Shown piece after piece: positions 1-6,369 of a stretch of DNA of 17,797 nt (position 1 is its first letter; each line of letters begins with the position of its first letter). Under the pieces are notes generated by a model. That model did not search any database. It worked only from the letters and a program-made list of their open reading frames with translations, and was not told the DNA's origin. This stretch comes from Spartobacteria bacterium UBA5019 (GTDB lineage Bacteria > Verrucomicrobiota > Verrucomicrobiia > Chthoniobacterales > Terrimicrobiaceae). The position numbers and the translations under genes are program-made. The stretch is from NCBI GenBank assembly GCA_002396485.1, contig DGXZ01000084.1:1-17797 (forward strand). Direction: 5' to 3'.

Positions 1-1
1 C

Positions 2-352
2 GGTGCTATAGCTGGGATGGGGCGAAGTCTTGATAACGGAGACTCACGGACGGGAGTTTTTCAAAAAGGGGGCGATACTCCGATCATAGCATTTTCCACT
101 GTGCTTAAAAGAATCGGAGGCGAGATTGATTTGTTAAAAATAGACTGTGAGGGAGGAGAATGGGACATTTTTCAAAATACGGAACCTTTCCAACGAGTTA
201 ATTTGATTCGTATGGAGTATCATTTAGTGCATGGCAAGTCGCTTAAGGATTTGAAAGATGTAGCGGATCGAATCGGATTCAGTATTGTTAAACTGGACGA
301 AAATTCCCGATTTGGAATCGCTTGGATGCAGGCGCTGAAATTTAAAAGCTGA
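2..352 (+). CDS. FkbM-family methyltransferase, 3' part only
   Basis: The reading frame is open from base 2, so this is the C-terminal part of a gene that begins outside the window; the first ATG at 17 is internal. The motif LLKIDCEGGEWDIF matches the conserved DLLKIDVEGAE-type strand of FkbM SAM-dependent methyltransferases. It is followed by a strand with RMEYHLVHG and a final short domain, as in that family. FkbM enzymes O-methylate sugars or other small molecules and are common in capsule and O-antigen clusters, which fits the downstream glycosyltransferases; the actual acceptor is not known. The gene is clearly AT-rich (about 35% GC in bases 121-180), unlike the GC-rich genes to the right, which suggests separate acquisition. 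The family call is fairly firm, the substrate unknown. Confidence 0.8.
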   Translation, partial: GAIAGMGRSLDNGDSRTGVFQKGGDTPIIAFSTVLKRIGGEIDLLKIDCEGGEWDIFQNTEPFQRVNLIRMEYHLVHGKSLKDLKDVADRIGFSIVKLDENSRFGIAWMQALKFKS

Positions 353-373
353 AAAAGTCATTCAGCCGAGGAC

Positions 374-408
374 TGATAGCTCATGGTAGATTACTGATTG
401 CTAATCGC
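374..408. repeat. Degenerate heptanucleotide tract, intergenic
   Basis: Five consecutive 7-mers (TGATAGC, TCATGGT, AGATTAC, TGATTGC, TAATCGC) all have AT at unit positions 3-4, and four end in C. The tract lies in the 76-bp gap between the methyltransferase and the first glycosyltransferase. It has the same period as the coding tracts further on but a different sequence. No terminator or clear promoter is visible in the gap. Confidence 0.5.
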
Positions 409-428
409 AAAAGTGGAATAAATTTTTG

Positions 429-1952
429 ATGAAAAAGCTTCTTTATGTTTGTGAAGCGGATTCTGGAGGGATCATGGAATATGCGATCCGGCATTCAGCG
501 GCGATTGCGCGTGAGGGAGTGGAGGTGCATTTTCTATGCAAACCGAGTTTTCCAGCGGAGCGCTTGGGGACTGGGATTATCTTGGAGAAGTTTCAAGAGC
601 GTCGAGGGGCGAGGGGCGAGAGTCGAAGGTTTGCGGGGAAGTTGAGCACCATTTTGAGACTGACTTTGGGTCAGCGTCGAAATGCCAAGCAGGTTGTCGT
701 GTTGGCAACAAAGCTGGCACAAACCAGTTCCACCCGAAACCCGTTACCCTTTACTCACCAAAGACCTGTATCTGCCGAGGTCGTTGTCCTCTTCGCTTGT
801 TACAAGGAATACTTCTCGCCGTTTTGGGTGGGGCCGCTGAAGAGATTGGCGCGGCGGGGCGTGGTGATTGGAACGATTGCCCATGATCCGGTGAGGGATT
901 TTGTGGTTGGTCCGCTGTGGTGGCACCGCTGGTCGGTGCGCCTAGGGTATTCGTTCGTGCGGGATGTCTTCGTGCATGATGCCACGCCAGTGGATTTCGG
1001 AGGCGAGAAGCCCGATGGGATACGAGTCCACCAGATTCCGCATGGACCGTATGAGGTGGCTGAGCCGAAGATCGGGAGGCTTGAAATGCGGAGGAGGCTG
1101 GGTTTTTCAACCACGAAAAACACGAACTTACATGAAAAAGTCAAAATTATTGGAACCAACGAGGAGGAAGCTGGCTTGGAGCTGGACAATCAAAAAGACC
1201 TCTCCACTCGCGCAGCGAAGGACTCCGGCGCTTTCGGGAAAAATTCTTCATCCGTGTTTATCCGTGAAATCCGTGGTCAAAAATCTTCTGGAGCGCCCGA
1301 GGCTCTTGCTCTCGACGCTCGACGCTCGACGCTCGACACATATGCTCCCGCAGATGTCGTCTTCTTGGCCTTCGGCCAGATTCGGGATGGGAAGAATTTG
1401 GATTTGTTTTTGCAGGCGATGACCATACTTCCCAAGCATGTTAAGCTTTTGGTGGCAGGGAAGGGGGATTCAGGTTCTTCGAAGCCGCCGGAGTTTTATC
1501 AAAAGCTGGCGGAGGAATTGGGAGTGGCGGACCGGTGTCGATGGGATATTCGCCGGATTCCAGACGACGAAGTGGGCGATATTTTGGCGGCGTGTGATGT
1601 GGTGCTCGTGACTTACAGTGCAAAATTTCGCTCGGCAAGCGGTGTGATGAATGCAGCCGTTTCGGCGCGAAAGCCGGTTTTGGCTTCTTCAGGGCCAGGG
1701 CCGTTTAAAAGTGTGGTTAACAAATACAATCTCGGTTTATTCGTCGAGCCTGACAATCTCGAAGCGGTCTTGCGAGGTGCAATGCAGCTTTTAGATCCGC
1801 TTTCATCACCCTCTATACAAACTCTCGATACCAGTGACTCGCCACACGATACCGCAGGATTCTTGCTGCCTGCTTGGGACCGATATGAGTGTGACTATTC
1901 TTGGGAACAAAATGTCAAGATTATTTCCAGTTTTTTGTGGAGTCTACGATGA
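429..1952 (+). CDS. GT-B type glycosyltransferase with several in-frame repeat insertions
   Basis: The predicted cytoplasmic glycosyltransferase has 507 residues from the ATG at 429; a TTG lies one codon earlier. The N-terminal Rossmann domain starts MKKLLYVCEADSGGIMEYA and continues to a conserved stretch around CYKEYFSPFWVGPLKRL. The C-terminal domain begins about residue 314 (DVVFLAFGQIRDGKNLDLFL) and includes VKLLVAGKG, then a nucleotide-sugar-binding region near RSASGVMNAAVSARKPVLAS. The classic E-x7-E motif is not obvious. The protein is longer than the usual 370-400 residues. The excess lies in three low-complexity stretches: about residues 57-118, 227-313 (the inter-domain linker) and 458-480. 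Each contains short-period DNA repeat tracts (separate entries). The stop overlaps the next ATG (ATGA). It probably adds one sugar of the repeat unit; donor and acceptor are not predictable. Confidence 0.8.
   Translation: MKKLLYVCEADSGGIMEYAIRHSAAIAREGVEVHFLCKPSFPAERLGTGIILEKFQERRGARGESRRFAGKLSTILRLTLGQRRNAKQVVVLATKLAQTSSTRNPLPFTHQRPVSAEVVVLFACYKEYFSPFWVGPLKRLARRGVVIGTIAHDPVRDFVVGPLWWHRWSVRLGYSFVRDVFVHDATPVDFGGEKPDGIRVHQIPHGPYEVAEPKIGRLEMRRRLGFSTTKNTNLHEKVKIIGTNEEEAGLELDNQKDLSTRAAKDSGAFGKNSSSVFIREIRGQKSSGAPEALALDARRSTLDTYAPADVVFLAFGQIRDGKNLDLFLQAMTILPKHVKLLVAGKGDSGSSKPPEFYQKLAEELGVADRCRWDIRRIPDDEVGDILAACDVVLVTYSAKFRSASGVMNAAVSARKPVLASSGPGPFKSVVNKYNLGLFVEPDNLEAVLRGAMQLLDPLSSPSIQTLDTSDSPHDTAGFLLPAWDRYECDYSWEQNVKIISSFLWSLR
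601..628. repeat. Heptanucleotide tract (GTCGAGG-like)
   Basis: Four 7-mers: GTCGAGG, GGCGAGG, GGCGAGA, GTCGAAG. The tract is read in the glycosyltransferase frame as RRGARGESRR. Its reverse complement resembles the CTCGACG array at 1311-1338, so the same gene carries both orientations of one family. Confidence 0.7.
734..759. repeat. Heptanucleotide tract (CCGTTAC-like)
   Basis: CCGAAAC, CCGTTAC and CCTTTAC follow each other, then TCACC. The units share CC at positions 1-2 and AC at 6-7. The tract is read as part of TRNPLPFTHQRP in the first insertion of the glycosyltransferase. Confidence 0.55.
1103..1283. repeat. 181-bp block with inverted repeat-tract ends inside a glycosyltransferase gene
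   Basis: The left end (1103-1137) reads TTTTT, then CCACGAAAA and ACACGAACT, then a CATGAA unit. The right end contains TCCGTG at 1251, 1261 and 1270 and closes with GTGGTCAAAAA. The reverse complement of the right end (TTTTTGACCACGGA, then CACGGA twice more) matches the left end unit for unit, with 9-10 nt spacing. The block therefore has imperfect inverted ends of about 35 bp. It occupies most of the extra inter-domain linker of the glycosyltransferase and contains no stop in that frame. It has no transposase and is too small to be autonomous. Confidence 0.6.
1311..1338. repeat. Heptanucleotide array CTCGACG x4
   Basis: Three exact copies of CTCGACG are followed by CTCGACA. The array is read in frame as LDARRSTLDT at the very end of the inter-domain insertion, just before the C-terminal Rossmann domain. 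It is one of the best-conserved arrays in the window. Confidence 0.85.
1825..1852. repeat. Heptanucleotide tract ending in AC, near the glycosyltransferase C-terminus
   Basis: TCGATAC, CAGTGAC, TCGCCAC and ACGATAC are consecutive and all end in AC; the first and last differ only in base 1. The tract is read as part of TLDTSDSPHDTAG, an apparently extra loop between LLDP and the final AWDRYECDYSWEQN helix region. The middle units recur almost exactly at 3552-3565. Confidence 0.55.
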
Positions 1953-2131
1953 AAGGTTCAGGGCTGGGTTTATCGATCGGGCTCAATGTGGTGTTACTCG
2001 TGGTGTTTCTGTTTTTGAGCGAGCGGTGCGGTGCATCTCAGCCGGAAAGGGTATGTGGCTGTTTTAGAAATAATGAAAATAGTTGGAGTGATAAAACATA
2101 TGGCATATTAGTGTTCGTGAATCATGATTGA
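1949..2131 (+). CDS. Small single-pass membrane protein, hypothetical
   Basis: The ATG overlaps the glycosyltransferase stop (ATGA) and gives 60 residues; the end overlaps the following gene by 8 bp. Residues 3-23 form one hydrophobic segment (GLGLSIGLNVVLLVVFLFL) followed by SERCGAS and a short polar, Cys-containing tail. I do not recognise a family. Without it the gap would be an unexplained 171 bp in an otherwise overlapping gene run, which favours a real gene. It could instead be the degraded N-terminus of a larger membrane-anchored protein, since the tail (GCFRNNENSW onward) is AT-rich and featureless. A role in the polysaccharide assembly complex is only inferred from position. Confidence 0.45.
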   Translation: MKGSGLGLSIGLNVVLLVVFLFLSERCGASQPERVCGCFRNNENSWSDKTYGILVFVNHD

Positions 2132-3512
2132 TGAAACAATCCCTTTCCCTTTTGGGTTTTATGTTGCCGCTGTATTGCTCGTGCTAGCTTCTCTATCTGC
2201 TTGGAGTGCAAGGAGGGGTGGGACGGGTATTCCCATGGCCGCTGTGCTCGGAACGGTGCTAGTATGGTATTTTGGAGACGCGCTGTATAATGACTACCAG
2301 AGCTATGCCTTCAAAATTGGTTCGAAGTATCTGGATGCGGCTTGGGCGCAAGTGGCACTTTTTATCGGCGCTTTTATGGTGATGGTGCCGATGGTGCACC
2401 GGTCGGTAAACCGGCGGCTTTTAGGGCGGGAAAGTCAATTTTTTAGTCTGATGAAGCGCGGGGGAATTCAAAACCCTGAGTTCCAACGAAGGTTAGATGT
2501 TGCGGCAAGATTGTTGTTCGGAATCTGGTCGATCTTGATGCTGATCGCACTTGTAAGAACGGATTTTGATGTTCTTGGCCTTTTTGCTCCTTATGTTTCC
2601 GGCAAGGTGTATCCATGGTCGCGTGGTCGCGTGGGAGCTGGGTTTGATGCGTTGCTTTCCTTCGCCAATTATATTCAAATCATGCTCACGGCGTCTTTTG
2701 GCATCGTGGCCGCCGTGGCGATCAATCCCCGTACACGGAATCTGGGGCTGGTTTGCTTTGCTCTCTCGGCCCCATTTTACATTCTGGATCGAGCCAGAAA
2801 TGTGATGTTGGCCTGTGTATTGCCAGGCTTGTTGGCATGGGTTTCCTTAAGGTTGCGCGGAGGCCTCTTTACCAGGTTGGGAGTATTAGCGGCTTTTTTT
2901 CTTGTTGTGAATGTGTGGATGAAGTTTGTGATCGAGACGCGGAGCAGTACGAATATCTCGCAAGCTGTATCGAGCAAGGGCTTGGCTGGCGTTCTGGAAA
3001 CAGCTGAGGGTGAAGATGTCCATCATCAAGGTTTGACCATGCTTGCCGAGTTGGCCTGGATTAATTCCTTCATCGACAAGGGGACTTTCGCGATAAATTA
3101 TGGCACGCGTTATTGGTCGGAATTGGTAAATCCCATTCCCAGAGCGCTATGGCCAGATAAACCCTACATTGGTATCGACTACGCGCTGGCTCGGGGGCAA
3201 GGATATGGTGGCTTTGGTGAAAGTAGCGCCGGTGTGGGGGCGACAATCTCGACGGGGTTGATTGGCCAAGGGGTGACAAATTTTGGGACATTCTTTGGTG
3301 TGCTCGCATCGGCACTTCTCATGGCTCTGTGGGTGGCTTTTTTGGCAAGGCAGGATCTGAAGGGTGAGAAAATGGGCCGAATGCTCCTGTTTTTCATTGG
3401 CTGTGTGCTCACATTTAATTTGGGGCGCGATATAACCCTCATTACTTTGTATCCGATTTTATTCGGCTATACATTGTTGTTCATTTGGTCAAAAACTCAC
3501 AGGGAGAGTTGA
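2124..3512 (+). CDS. O-antigen polymerase-like (Wzy-type) integral membrane protein
   Basis: The 462-residue protein has roughly ten or more hydrophobic segments, for example around residues 10-27, 36-49, 73-92, 132-147, 182-202, 210-226, 250-270 and near the C-terminus. A large periplasmic loop at about residues 275-375 contains VNPIPRALWPDKPYIGIDYA, then a glycine-rich stretch and ATISTGLIGQGVTNFGTFFG. The NPIPR-x-WP-x-KP signature in a long loop is typical of oligosaccharide repeat-unit polymerases in exopolysaccharide clusters. They join lipid-linked repeat units on the outer face of the inner membrane. The start at 2124 overlaps the small ORF. Unlike its neighbours, the gene shows no repeat-tract insertions. 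Wzy proteins diverge strongly, so the call rests on topology, motif and context. Confidence 0.75.
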   Translation: MIDETIPFPFGFYVAAVLLVLASLSAWSARRGGTGIPMAAVLGTVLVWYFGDALYNDYQSYAFKIGSKYLDAAWAQVALFIGAFMVMVPMVHRSVNRRLLGRESQFFSLMKRGGIQNPEFQRRLDVAARLLFGIWSILMLIALVRTDFDVLGLFAPYVSGKVYPWSRGRVGAGFDALLSFANYIQIMLTASFGIVAAVAINPRTRNLGLVCFALSAPFYILDRARNVMLACVLPGLLAWVSLRLRGGLFTRLGVLAAFFLVVNVWMKFVIETRSSTNISQAVSSKGLAGVLETAEGEDVHHQGLTMLAELAWINSFIDKGTFAINYGTRYWSELVNPIPRALWPDKPYIGIDYALARGQGYGGFGESSAGVGATISTGLIGQGVTNFGTFFGVLASALLMALWVAFLARQDLKGEKMGRMLLFFIGCVLTFNLGRDITLITLYPILFGYTLLFIWSKTHRES

Positions 3513-3542
3513 GTAATTTTCAATTGGAAGTGTGTGCAATTA

Positions 3543-3571
3543 AAACGCGATTAGTGACTCACCACGCGTTT
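3543..3571. other. Intergenic inverted repeat containing two heptamer units
   Basis: AAACGCG (3543-3549) and CGCGTTT (3565-3571) can form a 7-bp stem in the 92-bp gap between the polymerase and CapK-like genes. TTTCTTT partly follows it, so a weak terminator or mRNA-stability hairpin is possible. The loop holds TAGTGAC and TCACCAC (3552-3565). The 16 bases 3553-3568 match 1833-1848 at 14 positions, which links this site to the repeat tract in the first glycosyltransferase. Confidence 0.4.
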
Positions 3572-3604
3572 CTTTCAGAACGCATGTGCTGACGTAGCCT
3601 TTTC

Positions 3605-5020
3605 ATGAACTTAAGTTTTCTACTTCGAAAAACACGCCGCGATTTTGAGAAGGCGGGTTTTTTTTGGCAAAATATGCAGTCTCTGGATGAAGCTAAGCTT
3701 CCTAACTTGCAGTTGTTTAAAATCCAGGAGGTATGGAAGGATGCTGTGGCGGATGTGCCATATTATACGAGATTGGTAGCGGAGGGGAGCGCTCCGGTGG
3801 AGATCAGGAGTTGGGAGGATTTGTTGAGGATTCCGGAGTTGACGCGGGAGATTTTGCAGGATTGCAGGGAGGAATTTGTAAGGCGATCTGGCCCTCCTGA
3901 TCTTTGGCGGATGACGGGGGGGTCTACAGGAAATCCGGTACAGTTCGGGGTCTGGAACAGCGAGGATGAAGTGATACGAGTGTTGAAGCTGGTGTTGTGG
4001 GCGAGGGTGGGATATGTGCCTACAGACCAGATTTTTCTCATTTGGGGGCATTCGCATCTTCTGGGAACTGGGTGGAGGCGGTACTGGAATCATTTTCTAC
4101 GGAAGGCGAAGGACGCGGCGCTGGGATACAAGCGGGTGGATGCCTATGCGATGTCCAAGAAGTTGTGCGAGCGATATGCAGGGGAGTTGCTGCGGCACCG
4201 GCCGGCTGGATTGATCGGGTATAGCGCGGCGTTGGATTACTTGGTGAGGGCCCTGCCAGAGCGTTGGGACGAGTTTCAGGCGCTGGGGCTGAAGTTTGTA
4301 ATGCCTTGTGCGGAGCCGGCACCAAAGGAGAATAGTTTTGAGCTTCTCGGAAAGGTCTTCGGATGTCCAGTGATTCAGGAGTTTGGGGGTGTGGATTTTG
4401 GGCATGTGGGGATGAAGTTGGGGAAGGAACCTTTTCAGATATTTGGAGAATATAATTATGTAGAGCTGGAGGCATCTTTGCCAACGATCTCGGATACCGA
4501 TGAATGGATGGCTGAGGGTAATTCACAAAATTTAAAACCTAATAATTATAAACTTATAACTCCCCCACTAAAAGTGGAGGGAGCTGCTTTGCTGACGTCT
4601 CTGTATCGGAGGTATCTGCCATTAATCCGGTATCGGCAGGGGGATGTGCTAGGAAGCCCTATTATATTACCGCATGGACATGTGGCAAGTTTTGAGAGGC
4701 TGCAGGGACGGGTGAATGATATGGTAGTGCTGGAGGATGGAACGGCGGTGCATAGCGTGGCTGTATTCCATTGCATACATCAAGAACCTGCTGTGCTGAA
4801 CATCCAGATGGTGCTGGAAGACGCGGGGCCGAGGATTTTAATGGTGACAAGGGGAGAGAACGATGCGGGGCTAGCGGGGAGGGTTCGGCATCGATTGGGA
4901 CAAATCGCCCCGTCGCTCGCAGATGCACAAATCGAGCAGACGGAGGACATCTTGACAACTCGCGCTGGCAAGCGGCGTTGGGTTGTCGATAACAGGCGAA
5001 AAACTGAAGGTGAACTGTGA
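3605..5020 (+). CDS. CapK/PaaK-like adenylate-forming enzyme
   Basis: The 471-residue protein is related to phenylacetate-CoA ligase and CapK proteins of capsule clusters. The phosphate-binding motif TGGSTGNP is at residues 104-111. Later landmarks are GLIGYSAALDYL, the EFGGVDFG adenine-region motif and YLPLIRYRQGDVLG, which resembles the A8 hinge of ANL enzymes. The family activates carboxylic acids as acyl-adenylates; in polysaccharide clusters the substrate is usually unknown, so acyl or amino-acid decoration of the polymer is inference. Compared with relatives, the segment between YVELE and LLTSLYRRYLPLIRYR is extended. The extra part contains a heptanucleotide tract and a palindrome (separate entry). 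Its stop overlaps the next GTG start (GTGA), so translation is probably coupled. No clear Shine-Dalgarno precedes the ATG. Confidence 0.8.
   Translation: MNLSFLLRKTRRDFEKAGFFWQNMQSLDEAKLPNLQLFKIQEVWKDAVADVPYYTRLVAEGSAPVEIRSWEDLLRIPELTREILQDCREEFVRRSGPPDLWRMTGGSTGNPVQFGVWNSEDEVIRVLKLVLWARVGYVPTDQIFLIWGHSHLLGTGWRRYWNHFLRKAKDAALGYKRVDAYAMSKKLCERYAGELLRHRPAGLIGYSAALDYLVRALPERWDEFQALGLKFVMPCAEPAPKENSFELLGKVFGCPVIQEFGGVDFGHVGMKLGKEPFQIFGEYNYVELEASLPTISDTDEWMAEGNSQNLKPNNYKLITPPLKVEGAALLTSLYRRYLPLIRYRQGDVLGSPIILPHGHVASFERLQGRVNDMVVLEDGTAVHSVAVFHCIHQEPAVLNIQMVLEDAGPRILMVTRGENDAGLAGRVRHRLGQIAPSLADAQIEQTEDILTTRAGKRRWVVDNRRKTEGEL
4525..4581. repeat. Heptanucleotide tract plus palindrome inside the CapK-like gene
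   Basis: AT-rich 7-mers (TTAAAAC, CTAATAA, TTATAAA, CTTATAA) at about 4531-4558 are followed directly by a hairpin at 4561-4581. In the hairpin TCCCCCACT pairs with AGTGGAGGGA across AAA, with one bulged A. The block is read as NLKPNNYKLITPPLKVEGA. The AT-rich part stands out sharply from the GC-rich gene around it. Confidence 0.65.
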
Positions 5021-6369
5021 AGTTAGTCTTTGTCTTTGACAACTTTGGGCCTTATCATTTGGCTCGTATGTTCGCAGCAAGTTGCTTGAATGGAATAGAG
5101 GTCAAGGGGATCGAGTTGCACCCGAAATCGCGAACTTATGCGTGGGAATGTAAAAAGGATGCGGATGAGTTCAAAAAAATCTCACTTCCCAATCTGGGGT
5201 TGAGTGGCAGGGCGGAAAGGTTTGCTTTATTACCGCATCTGGAGGGGGCATTGGCAAGCTGCTTGCCAGATGTAGTCTTCGTCAATGGGTGGGGAGATTT
5301 CATGTCGCTGGAGACAATTCGCTGGGCGAAAAAGAACGGGGTGCGTCTGGTGGTGATGAGCGAAACGCGGCGGGTCGATGGGGAAAGGTCGTGGTTGGGG
5401 GAATGGGTGAAGTCACGGATCGTCTCGGTATGCGATGCGGGCCTCTGCGGAGGGGAGTCGCATCGCAGCTATCTGGGGGAGCTGGGGCTTGCAAAAGATC
5501 GTGTGGCGCTGGGGTATAATGCTGTGGATAATGATTTCTTCGGGGGGGCGAAGAAATCCGGACTACAGGACTGCGTGACTATGAGGCCACAGGAGGACCG
5601 AATACAGGTTGGAACCATGAATGACAAAAATTTACACGAAATGGGAGGATCTGGGCGCGAAGAAAAAGCTGAAAGCGGAAATTTACCCGCTACTGCGCCG
5701 GAGGCGCTAGCCGGTCCTTACTTTTTGGCTTCGAATCGATTTGTGGAGCGGAAGAACTTGGTGCGATTGGTTGATGCTTATGCGCGATATGTGGAGAGTT
5801 TACAGGAGGGAAAAGACGCTTGGCCGCTGGTTTTATTGGGTGATGGAGAGTTGAAGGGGAAGTTAATGGCCCGCTGTGTGGAACTAGGTTTGGCTAGTTG
5901 CTCTTACAATGCGAAATACGAAATGCGAAATGGGGGATGCGTTGTCTTCGCAGGGTTTCGGCAGCTCGAGGAATTGCCATTTTTTTACTCTGGGGCTGGG
6001 GCGTTTATTCATCCAGCATTGAGCGAGCCTTGGGGGCTCGTGATCAATGAGGCGATGGCCAGTGGATTGCCGATTCTATCGAGCGAGAATGTTGGCGCTG
6101 CGGAGGCATTGGTGCAAGATGGAGTGAATGGTTTTTCGTTTGATCCTGAAGATGTCGATGAGTTTGCGGGGCTCATGGCGCAGATGGCTGGAATGTCTGT
6201 GGAGAAGAGAGTTGCAATGGGCATGGAGAGTGAACGGTTGATTCTGGAATGGGGACCGGAGCGCTTCGCCCATGGAGCACAGGAAGCTGTGCGAGCTGCG
6301 ATGTCTGCGCCTGCGAAGTGCGCTGGTATTTTGGATCGGATTTTATTGGAGATTTTGATCCGTAAATGA
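5017..6369 (+). CDS. GT4-type glycosyltransferase with repeat insertions
   Basis: The 450-residue protein starts at a GTG that overlaps the preceding stop by 4 bp; its beginning KLVFVFDNFGPYHLARM is a typical GT-B first strand and loop. The C-terminal domain starts near FLASNRFVERKNLVRLVDAY and continues with VLLGDGELKGKL. The donor-site motif EPWGLVINE has E337 and E345 (E-x7-E), followed by AMASGLPILSS. These are hallmarks of GT4 retaining transferases. An insertion of about 50 residues lies in the inter-domain linker (around residues 181-228), and a smaller one sits at about residues 296-308 (SYNAKYEMRNGG). Both are made of short-period DNA tracts. The gene overlaps the next one (ATGA). 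Sugar and linkage are not predictable. Confidence 0.85.
   Translation: MKLVFVFDNFGPYHLARMFAASCLNGIEVKGIELHPKSRTYAWECKKDADEFKKISLPNLGLSGRAERFALLPHLEGALASCLPDVVFVNGWGDFMSLETIRWAKKNGVRLVVMSETRRVDGERSWLGEWVKSRIVSVCDAGLCGGESHRSYLGELGLAKDRVALGYNAVDNDFFGGAKKSGLQDCVTMRPQEDRIQVGTMNDKNLHEMGGSGREEKAESGNLPATAPEALAGPYFLASNRFVERKNLVRLVDAYARYVESLQEGKDAWPLVLLGDGELKGKLMARCVELGLASCSYNAKYEMRNGGCVVFAGFRQLEELPFFYSGAGAFIHPALSEPWGLVINEAMASGLPILSSENVGAAEALVQDGVNGFSFDPEDVDEFAGLMAQMAGMSVEKRVAMGMESERLILEWGPERFAHGAQEAVRAAMSAPAKCAGILDRILLEILIRK
5561..5685. repeat. Composite of 8-, 9- and 7-nt period tracts in the glycosyltransferase linker
   Basis: Three tracts with different sequence follow one another. Positions 5561-5584 have period 8 (GACTACAG, GACTGCGT, GACTATGA). 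Positions 5617-5643 have period about 9 (CATGAATGA, CAAAAATTT, ACACGAAAT). Positions 5665-5685 have period 7 (AAAGCTG, AAAGCGG, AAATTTA). All are read through without a stop as the extra linker between the two Rossmann domains. Confidence 0.6.
5908..5935. repeat. Heptanucleotide array AATGCGA x4
   Basis: AATGCGA, AATACGA, AATGCGA and AATGGGG are consecutive and read in frame as NAKYEMRNGG. They form a loop just before the VVFAGF strand of the C-terminal domain. Confidence 0.8.
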
